Assembly (NCBI GenBank): GCA_021815245.1
Contig: JAKAHF010000155.1
Span: forward strand, 1-6,281
Direction: 5' to 3'
Source of the DNA: Actinomycetes bacterium
Lineage (GTDB): Bacteria > Actinomycetota > Thermoleophilia > RBG-16-64-13
Length of the DNA stretch: 6,281 bases
Shown: one piece after another, positions 1 to 4,075 of the stretch
Position numbering within the stretch: the first letter of the stretch is position 1
Layout of the letters: the number at the start of each line of letters is the position of its first letter
Translations under genes and position numbers: made by a program
Notes under the pieces: model-generated
What the model was told of the DNA's origin: nothing
Databases searched by the model: none
Seen by the model: only the letters and a program-made list of their open reading frames with translations

Positions 1-227
1 TGGTAGGCGCTCTGCGTGGGCAGCTCCGGGAAGAGATGGCCGAGCTGCCGGCGGGCAGCGCGCAGGAACCTGCGGTCACTGGGGATGCCCATGATCGCCT
101 GCGCCACGCAGAGCGTGACGAGCTCGGCGTCCGTGACCCGGCGCCTCGCGTTGGCCCTGGCCTCTGGCAGAAGGTCGTCGGCTGTGCAATAGATGACGGT
201 GCAGAGAGTGTCGAGGTCGGCGTCCAT
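1..227 (-). CDS. IS982-like transposase, N-terminal part (runs off window)
   Basis: Reading the minus strand from the ATG at 227 gives 75 complete codons with no stop up to the window edge, so the C-terminal part lies outside. A GGAGG (plus-strand CCTCC at 233-237) sits 5 nt upstream of the ATG and supports this start. The peptide begins MDADLDTLCTVIYCTADDLL and contains VTDAELVTLCVAQAIMGI, then RRFLRAARRQLGHLFPELP. From memory this is the typical N-terminal pattern of IS982-family transposases (acidic start, then 'TDAELVTLAVAQ', then 'RLGHLFPxLP'). The DDE catalytic residues would be in the missing part. The family name rests on recalled pattern only; an IS5-type DDE transposase is the alternative. 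Whether the gene is intact beyond the edge cannot be seen. The ~95 bp upstream (228-322) should hold the element's end, but no inverted repeat can be assigned without the other end. Confidence 0.72.
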   Translation of the reverse strand, partial: MDADLDTLCTVIYCTADDLLPEARANARRRVTDAELVTLCVAQAIMGIPSDRRFLRAARRQLGHLFPELPTQSAY

Positions 228-322
228 CGTGGCCTCCGGGCAGACGGTGTCTTTGGCACCGTCGGCTTCGGCCTCTCTGCTTTGCTTTCCTTGGACAGGC
301 TCAATCTCGTGGAATCAATCAT

Positions 323-326
323 CTAG
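323..326. repeat. CTAG, left target-site duplication of the MITE
   Basis: CTAG here and CTAG at 1978-1981 flank the reconstructed MITE. They are one base outside the AGGCTGCTGAA ends on each side (C on the left, reverse-complement G on the right). A 4-bp CTAG duplication is plausible for IS5-type elements. Four bases alone are weak; the symmetric position is what supports the call. Confidence 0.55.
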
Positions 327-334
327 CAGGTGGG

Positions 335-349
335 ATGAGAGGGCCAGCC
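335..349 (+). repeat. Left subterminal inverted repeat of the IS1111-type element
   Basis: ATGAGAGGGCCAGCC is the exact reverse complement of 1801-1815. Similarity stops abruptly on both sides, so the repeat is 15 bp and subterminal. Its inner part (343-349 plus the next three bases) is also complementary to the transposase ribosome-binding site. Confidence 0.92.
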
Positions 350-406
350 TCCACGGAGTACCGTTATGACGCTGATCAAACGGGCTCCAAAGCGAAGGAG
401 GCTGGC
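343..406 (+). promoter_or_regulatory. Stem that can sequester the transposase ribosome-binding site
   Basis: GCCAGCCTCC at 343-352 is perfectly complementary to GGAGGCTGGC at 397-406, with a 44-nt loop; a G-U pair (342/407) could extend it. The right arm contains the GGAGG Shine-Dalgarno (397-401) that serves the ATG at 408. RNA reading in from flanking promoters would fold this stem and mask the start, a known way for insertion sequences to limit transposase made by read-through. The complementarity is seen directly; the regulatory role is inferred. Confidence 0.6.
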
Positions 407-407
407 T

Positions 408-1487
408 ATGAGCGATGCTACCACCGTAGAGACGAGGTTTACCGTGGGTCTTGATCTCGGGGATCGTTACGTACAGGTGTGCGTCTTGGATGAGACCGGA
501 GAGGTCGTGGAGGAATCCCGTCTCCCCAACAAACCAGCGGCTCTTGAGCGGCGCTTCGGGGCAGGCGCACCGCTGCGCATCGTGCTCGAAGCGGGCACCC
601 ACTCCCCTTGGGTGAGCCGGCTCCTTCTGGATCTCGGCCACGAGGTCTTGGTGGCCAACCCGCGCAAGCTCCGGTTCATCTACCAGAACGAGAGCAAGTC
701 CGACCGGGTGGACGCCGAGTATCTGGCCCGCGTCGGTCGTCTCGATCCCACCCTTCTTGCCCCCTTGCGCCATCGCTCGGCTGAAACGCAGGAGGATCTC
801 GCCGTTCTTCGCAGCCGCATGTGCCTCGTTCGGGCGCGCACCCGGCTGATCAGCCATGTTCGCGGGGCGGTGAAGTCGCTCGGGGAGCGTCTACCCAGTT
901 GCGGAGCCGACACCTTTGCCGGCAAAGCCGAGCCTCTTACCCCGGAGAAGCTACGGCCGGCCCTTGCCCCCGTCCTTGCGAGCATCGCCCAGCTCACCGG
1001 TGAGATCAAGGTCTTGGATGCGCTGATCGAGAAGACGGCCCGCGAGAGCTACCCGGAGACCGCACTCCTTACCCAGGTTCCCGGGGTGGGCACCCTCACG
1101 GCCCAGTGCTTCGTGCTTACGATTGAAGAGCCGGCTCGCTTTCCTGAAGCCCGAGCGGTCGGCTCGTATCTGGGCCTGCGTCCCCGCCAGGCCGAGTCGG
1201 GCTCGCTCTCCCCGCAGCTTCGCATCACCAAGGCCGGCGACGACCACCTACGCTGGCTCCTTGTCACCGCCGCTCACTACATCCTCGGTCCCTTTGGTCC
1301 GGATTCTGATCTCAGGCGCTGGGGACTTGCACTCTGCGAAAAAGGCGGCAAGAACGGCAAGAAGCGAGCGGTGGTCGCGGTCGCCCGCAAGCTCGCGGTG
1401 CTGCTTCTTCGGTTGTGGCAGACCGGAGAGATCTACGAGCCCCTAAGAAACGCGACCAGGCGGGAGAAGGCTCATGCCTACGCCTGA
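408..1487 (+). CDS. IS110-family DEDD transposase (IS1111 type)
   Basis: This 359-aa recombinase should move the element through a circular intermediate, guided by an RNA from the same element. The N-terminal RuvC-like DEDD domain has D16 (VGLDLGDRYV), E61 (VLEAGTHS) and D99/D102 (KSDRVDA). A helical, probably coiled-coil stretch spans about 180-215. The C-terminal IS116/IS110/IS902 domain starts near 220 (LTQVPGVGTLTA), continues with SYLGLRPRQAESGS and ends in ITKAGDDHLRWLLVTAAH. S264 of the ESG motif is the expected catalytic serine. Length is normal for the family, and no frameshift or stop is present, so it looks functional. I chose the ATG at 408 because AAGGAGG lies 6 nt upstream. An in-frame ATG at 366 would add 14 residues but lacks a ribosome-binding site and lies inside the predicted RBS-masking hairpin. 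Confidence 0.93.
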   Translation: MSDATTVETRFTVGLDLGDRYVQVCVLDETGEVVEESRLPNKPAALERRFGAGAPLRIVLEAGTHSPWVSRLLLDLGHEVLVANPRKLRFIYQNESKSDRVDAEYLARVGRLDPTLLAPLRHRSAETQEDLAVLRSRMCLVRARTRLISHVRGAVKSLGERLPSCGADTFAGKAEPLTPEKLRPALAPVLASIAQLTGEIKVLDALIEKTARESYPETALLTQVPGVGTLTAQCFVLTIEEPARFPEARAVGSYLGLRPRQAESGSLSPQLRITKAGDDHLRWLLVTAAHYILGPFGPDSDLRRWGLALCEKGGKNGKKRAVVAVARKLAVLLLRLWQTGEIYEPLRNATRREKAHAYA

Positions 1488-1800
1488 GCGGGTCCTGACG
1501 GCGGCAAGGGAAGGGGGATAGCTACACCGGCCCGTGCAAACCCGAAGAAGAGTCACAGAGCCCAACCCCCCGGTGATGGTGACTGCGCCAGCGGCCTCGG
1601 ACAGTCCCTGGATCCACCGAAGGATCCGGCAAGTCCGTCTAGCAGATTGCAGCACCGTCTTCCGGTCGGAGCCCAACATGCACCCGAGCCCGAGGGGCTC
1701 ACAAGCGGAGTGCGAATGGAAGCGTGGCCGGTGGGCCGACTCTCTTTGGAACAGAAGACCGGACGACAACGACATGAATACAAAGATCAACCTTGACAAC
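1488..1800 (+). ncRNA. Putative bridge/seeker RNA region of the IS1111-type element
   Basis: These ~310 nt between the transposase stop and the right inverted repeat carry no convincing gene. In IS1111-type elements the targeting RNA is known to come from this position. Three hairpins can be drawn in order. The first has an arm at 1623-1633 pairing with 1659-1667 (two bulged bases) and a 25-nt loop holding TCTAGCAG (1638-1645), which equals the restored target. The second is a perfect 6-bp hairpin at 1686-1700 (GAGCCC/GGGCTC, loop GAG). The third has an arm at 1708-1714 pairing with 1737-1742 and a 22-nt loop holding ATGGAAG (1716-1722), which equals the predicted donor junction. This copies the target-loop then donor-loop order of IS621 bridge RNA. 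The true 5' and 3' ends are unknown. GGATCC at 1610-1615 and 1622-1627 could form a competing hairpin. Confidence 0.62.
1793..1798 (+). promoter_or_regulatory. Outward -35-like TTGACA at right end; possible circle-junction promoter
   Basis: A consensus TTGACA lies just inside the right inverted repeat and points outward. When IS110-family elements circularise, a -35 in the right end can meet a -10 in the left end and drive the transposase. Seventeen nt downstream falls at the end of the inverted repeat, so the -10 would come from the tip sequences. The predicted junction (GGA joined to AGGTGGG) gives no good TATAAT, so only the -35 half is supported. Confidence 0.35.
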
Positions 1801-1815
1801 GGCTGGCCCTCTCAT
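1801..1815 (-). repeat. Right subterminal inverted repeat of the IS1111-type element
   Basis: GGCTGGCCCTCTCAT is the exact reverse complement of 335-349. It is followed by GGA, the presumed 3-bp right tip, and then by the MITE terminal repeat. Confidence 0.92.
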
Positions 1816-1818
1816 GGA

Positions 1819-1977
1819 AGGCTGCTGAAAAGCGACGTTTGCCGCGAGGACGCGATTGGCATGCGCAAGACAAGGACGCAAAGAGCCCAAATAGCAGCGC
1901 TATTTGGGCGACTGAGGACGCCGCATGGTGCCGCCTAGCGCGCCCTCGCGGCCGGGACTTCGTTGTTCAGCAGCCTC
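1819..1977. mobile_element. MITE-like element, right portion, interrupted by the IS1111-type insertion
   Basis: A short non-coding element bounded by AGGCTGCTGAA (1819-1829) and its perfect inverse TTCAGCAGCCT (1966-1976). The imperfect terminal repeats run on for about 42-44 bp (1819-1860 against 1933-1976), including a strongly shared block CCGCGAGGnCGCG. With the single base C327 left of the insertion, the element is about 160 bp and is flanked by CTAG at 323-326 and 1978-1981. Ends of the form GGCTGCTGAA recall those of IS5/IS1182-group elements, so a member of that group may mobilise it in trans. A perfect hairpin (1885-1909) sits at its exact centre. No transposase fragment is recognisable. 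Confidence 0.72.
1885..1909. repeat. Perfect 11-bp hairpin at the centre of the MITE
   Basis: GCCCAAATAGC (1885-1895) and GCTATTTGGGC (1899-1909) form an 11-bp perfect stem with the loop AGC. Its midpoint (1897) coincides with the midpoint of the MITE remainder (1898). No T-run follows, so it does not look like a standard intrinsic terminator, though it could still slow transcription in either direction. Confidence 0.8.
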
Positions 1978-1981
1978 CTAG
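1978..1981. repeat. CTAG, right target-site duplication of the MITE
   Basis: This is the partner of CTAG at 323-326. It lies one base beyond the right terminal repeat (1966-1976), mirroring the left side once the IS1111-type element is removed. Confidence 0.55.
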
Positions 1982-2092
1982 CTGCCGCGCCTATCTCCAT
2001 CCAAAGTCCGATGCCCGGCGGCGCCGTGAAGGCGCATGCTGACAGCGGCAGGTCGACGCAACGCGGCACATGATCGGCTCCGATGGTATGGT
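1982..2092. other. Gene-free spacer between MITE and toxin-antitoxin module
   Basis: No coding region or RNA is supported here. A 5-bp stem (GCGCC 2021-2025 with GGCGC 2031-2035, loop GTGAA) is visible, but it is too short to name as a terminator. Confidence 0.5.
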
Positions 2093-2110
2093 GGTAATAA
2101 TGACATTACC
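2093..2110. promoter_or_regulatory. Palindrome upstream of toxin-antitoxin module, possible autoregulatory operator
   Basis: GGTAAT (2093-2098) and ATTACC (2105-2110) are perfect inverted arms with a 6-bp spacer, 22 bp before the antitoxin ATG. It is an AT-rich patch in GC-rich DNA and overlaps -10-like sequence (TAATAAT at 2095-2101). AbrB/MazE-type antitoxins commonly bind palindromes at their own promoter, so an operator is likely. No clear -35 is seen, so the promoter position remains open. Confidence 0.5.
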
Positions 2111-2132
2111 CCCTGACCCATCCGGAGTTCTG

Positions 2133-2372
2133 ATGGAGCGAGAGAACATCTCGGTGAGCAGACTTACGACCAAGTATCAGGCGACGATCCCGCGGCCGGT
2201 GCGCGAGGAGCTCGGTGTTGCCGCCGGTGACACCGTAGCCTTCGTCATCGAGAACGGCCGCGTATGGCTGCGACGTGCCGAGCCGCTCGACCGGGAGTTT
2301 GCGAGGGCGGTGTCGACGACGTTGACTGAGTGGCTCTCTGAGGCCGATGAAGAGGCCTACCGTGAGCTTTGA
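2133..2372 (+). CDS. AbrB/MazE-type antitoxin (SpoVT-AbrB DNA-binding domain)
   Basis: A 79-aa protein expected to neutralise the toxin encoded directly downstream and to repress the shared promoter. Residues 8-48 form a SpoVT/AbrB swapped-hairpin domain, seen in SRLTTKYQATIPRPVREELG followed by GDTVAFVIENGRVWLRR. The C-terminal tail (about 50-79) is acidic and probably unstructured alone (LTEWLSEADEEAYREL), as expected for the toxin-binding part of MazE-like antitoxins. I chose the ATG at 2133 because GGAG (2124-2127) lies 5 nt upstream. In-frame ATGs from 2070 would add residues that span the palindrome and have no ribosome-binding site. The end overlaps the toxin start by 11 bp, so the two are probably co-translated. 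The family call is firm; the pairing is inferred from position and family. Confidence 0.88.
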   Translation: MERENISVSRLTTKYQATIPRPVREELGVAAGDTVAFVIENGRVWLRRAEPLDREFARAVSTTLTEWLSEADEEAYREL

Positions 2373-2706
2373 ACAGTTCGCGGTCGTGGTGGTGCCGTTC
2401 TCGTTCACAGACAGAGCGAGTCACCGGCGTCGCCCCGCCGTTGTGGTGTCGGTCGCCGAGTCGTTGGGGGCGCGCGTGGGGCACAGCGTCTTGGCGATGG
2501 TGACGAGCGCCGACAATCCGGCTTGGCCGCACGACGTGGCCGTCACCGATCTGGCGGCGGCCGGTCTGCCTTGCCCGTCGGTCATCCGCATGAAGCTCTT
2601 CACGCTCGACGACAGGCTCGTGCTGCGTGTCGCCGGCCGGCTGTGCTCCGATGATGCCATCCGGCTGCAACTGGCACTCGGCGCCGTGCTCGGCGCACAC
2701 GCGTAG
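2362..2706 (+). CDS. MazF/PemK-type endoribonuclease toxin
   Basis: This 114-aa protein has the look of a MazF/PemK (CcdB-fold) toxin, a ribonuclease that cuts mRNA when its antitoxin is lost. The N-terminus FEQFAVVVVPFSFTD and the RRRPAVVVS segment (22-30) match the family's opening strands, with R24-P25 at the usual basic site. MVTSA (47-51) supplies the conserved Thr/Ser. AGLPCPSVIRMKLFTLD (67-83) is the typical PemK middle segment. GTG at 2362 is preferred because GAAGAGG (2349-2355) lies 6 nt upstream. An in-frame ATG at 2347 would add five residues, but its only GAGG is 3 nt away. No frameshift is visible, so the toxin is probably active. The target sequence cannot be predicted. A non-toxic homologue cannot be excluded from sequence alone. 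Confidence 0.85.
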   Translation: MSFEQFAVVVVPFSFTDRASHRRRPAVVVSVAESLGARVGHSVLAMVTSADNPAWPHDVAVTDLAAAGLPCPSVIRMKLFTLDDRLVLRVAGRLCSDDAIRLQLALGAVLGAHA

Positions 2707-2707
2707 C

Positions 2708-2787
2708 CAGGCACCTTCGGCGGTGGTAGTCTCGCTGAAGACGGCGACATCGACCAGACAGGCACCCCTATGATTCAGGCAGGCACC
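2708..2787 (+). repeat. Three copies of CAGGCACC around the epimerase start
   Basis: The octamer occurs at 2708-2715, 2759-2766 and 2780-2787, on both sides of the ATG at 2770. It could be a regulator-binding motif or chance in GC-rich DNA. The spacings (51 and 21 bp) differ from each other, and no known motif is recognised. Confidence 0.3.
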
Positions 2788-3936
2788 AGCAGCACGCCCG
2801 ACCGCGCCGATCTCAAGCTCTTGCACGTGGTCGGCACGAGGCCCAACTTCATGAAGGCGGCCGCCGTCATCAGCGCCGCCGAGCGCTGGAACGCCGACCC
2901 CGCGCGCGGCCCGCGTTTCGAGCAGGTGCTGGTGCACACGGGCCAGCACTACGACGCCAAGATGAGTCACGTGTTCTTCGACGAGCTGGCCCTGCCGCGA
3001 CCCGATCACTACCTCGGCATCGGCTCGGGCAGCCATGCCGTGATGACCGCCGGAGTCATGCTGGCTCTCGAGCCCGTCATCGTCGACGAGGCGCCCGATC
3101 TGGTCGTGACCGTGGGCGATGTCAACTCCACCATGGCGGCCGCGTTGGTGGCCGCGAAGCTCAGCATCCCCGTGGCTCACGTCGAGGCCGGACTTCGCAG
3201 CCGCGACCGCCGCATGCCCGAGGAGCTCAACCGCCTGGTCACCGACCAGCTCTCCGACCTTCTGCTCACCACCTCGCGCGACGCCGACGAGAACCTGGCC
3301 GCCGAGGGCATCGCCGGCGACAAGGTGCGCTTCGTCGGCAATACCATGATCGACACTCTCGAGACGCACCTTCCTCGCGCGCTGGCGGGCAGCGTGGTCG
3401 ACGATTTCGGGCTCACTCCGGGTGGCTACGCGGTGGTCACCCTGCACCGTCCCTCGAATGTCGACGACCCCGAAGGCCTTCAGGGGCTGGTGGATATGCT
3501 CCACCAGGTCGCCGGCAGACTCCCGGTGGTCTTCCCCGTGCACGCCCGCACTCGCGAGCGTATGGCCCGGTTTGGTCTCGATGCCGGCGTCAAGGAGAGA
3601 GCATCCCTTATCACGTGCGATCCCTTGGGCTACCTCGATTTCTTGGGTCTCATGGCCAAGGCCCGGCTGGTGCTCACCGATTCGGGGGGCATCCAGGAGG
3701 AGACCACCGTGCTTGGAGTGCCGTGTCTCACGCTTCGCAAGAACACCGAGCGGCCTGTCACCATCTGGGAGGGCACCAACACGCTGGTCGACCCCGACGA
3801 CCCAAGCGCGATACTGGCGGCTGTCGACCGGACCCTCACCGCGCCCATGCCGGGCCTGCGCCGTCCGGAACTATGGGACGGGCACGCGGGTGACCGCATC
3901 GTGCAGGTCATCACTGAGTGGAGCAGGTCGCGATAG
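2770..3936 (+). CDS. wecB: Non-hydrolysing UDP-N-acetylglucosamine 2-epimerase (WecB/WbpI type)
   Basis: A 388-aa cytoplasmic enzyme of the GT-B-fold family that converts UDP-GlcNAc to UDP-ManNAc or, in WbpI-type members, acts on UDP-GlcNAc3NAcA. Length is normal. Family signatures appear in order: VVGTRPNFMKA (R24, K29), HTGQHYD near 56-62, VGDVNST (D117), HVEAGLRS (E139), PEELNR (E151/E152), LHRPSN (H226), LTDSGGIQEE (302-311) and the nucleotide-binding RKNTERP (323-329). All expected catalytic acids and the histidine are present. The ATG at 2770 has no clear Shine-Dalgarno sequence, unlike its neighbours. The first 14 residues are variable and the conserved fold begins at KLLHVVGTRP, so the start is reasonable but not proven. 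The downstream aminotransferase and oxidoreductase favour use in a 2,3-diacetamido sugar pathway over a simple ManNAc one, but substrate choice is inferred. Confidence 0.92.
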   Translation: MIQAGTSSTPDRADLKLLHVVGTRPNFMKAAAVISAAERWNADPARGPRFEQVLVHTGQHYDAKMSHVFFDELALPRPDHYLGIGSGSHAVMTAGVMLALEPVIVDEAPDLVVTVGDVNSTMAAALVAAKLSIPVAHVEAGLRSRDRRMPEELNRLVTDQLSDLLLTTSRDADENLAAEGIAGDKVRFVGNTMIDTLETHLPRALAGSVVDDFGLTPGGYAVVTLHRPSNVDDPEGLQGLVDMLHQVAGRLPVVFPVHARTRERMARFGLDAGVKERASLITCDPLGYLDFLGLMAKARLVLTDSGGIQEETTVLGVPCLTLRKNTERPVTIWEGTNTLVDPDDPSAILAAVDRTLTAPMPGLRRPELWDGHAGDRIVQVITEWSRSR

Positions 3937-4075
3937 CTCGGTAAGACAGCAGGGAGGCTCCTGGGCCTCTCTGTCGAATGCATGGACGGTGTCGTCTTAA
4001 CGCGATTGCGTCTGGGCGTGACATCGCACCAGCGATGTCTTGCGCCGGCGCCACGCTCGCGGTTCGGAGGTCAAC
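3937..4075 (+). promoter_or_regulatory. 139-bp leader between epimerase and aminotransferase genes with two hairpins
   Basis: This gap contrasts with the overlapping genes that follow. One imperfect hairpin spans 3945-3975 (GACAG/CTGTC outer stem, GAGGC/GCCTC inner stem). A second, perfect one spans 4020-4039. Neither is followed by a T-run. The gap could hold a second promoter or an attenuator; no good -35/-10 pair is evident. Confidence 0.4.
4020..4039. promoter_or_regulatory. Perfect 8-bp spaced palindrome, possible operator
   Basis: GACATCGC (4020-4027) and GCGATGTC (4032-4039) are perfect inverted arms around ACCA. It lies 36 bp before the aminotransferase start. It could bind a dimeric regulator or form an RNA hairpin in the leader. 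The symmetry is seen directly; the function is unknown. Confidence 0.45.

Larger units (their letters stand above)
328..1818 (+). mobile_element. IS110-family insertion sequence, IS1111 type, complete
   Basis: The element is about 1491 bp with one transposase gene. It has perfect 15-bp inverted repeats at 335-349 and 1801-1815. The boundaries were set by restoring the split MITE in the flanks: with 328-1818 removed, CTAG-C joins AGGCTGCTGAA and matches the MITE's other end. This leaves 7 bp (AGGTGGG) outside the left repeat and 3 bp (GGA) outside the right one, which is the subterminal arrangement I recall for IS4321/IS5075 of the IS1111 group. AGG occurs at both junctions (328-330 and 1819-1821), so the cut point is ambiguous by up to 3 bp. 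No separate target duplication is seen, as is usual for IS110 elements. The short left end (80 bp before the gene) and long right end (331 bp after it) also fit IS1111 rather than the IS110 subgroup. Confidence 0.85.

Noticed and set aside
285..302. Possible end of the IS982-like element (minus strand GAGCCTGTCCAAGG)
   Set aside because: It looks like an IS tip, but the other end is outside the window and no target duplication can be tested.
36..326. Plus-strand open frame of 96 codons
   Set aside because: It is antisense to the IS982-like transposase fragment and has no recognisable features.
1488..1800. CRISPR array or tandem repeats in the long non-coding stretch
   Set aside because: No repeated units of suitable size or spacing are present; the hairpins fit an IS guide RNA instead.
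1885..1909. Intrinsic terminator
   Set aside because: The stem is strong but there is no T-tract on either side; its central position in the MITE explains it better.
1534..1938. Plus-strand open frame of 134 codons across the IS right end and the MITE
   Set aside because: It crosses the element boundary at 1818, has no ribosome-binding site or recognisable protein, and overlaps the putative guide RNA.
2245..3543. Long minus-strand open frame of 432 codons opposite the toxin and epimerase genes
   Set aside because: It is antisense to two clearly conserved proteins, is rich in His, Gly, Arg and Asp as antisense of GC-rich genes usually is, and shows no recognisable domain.
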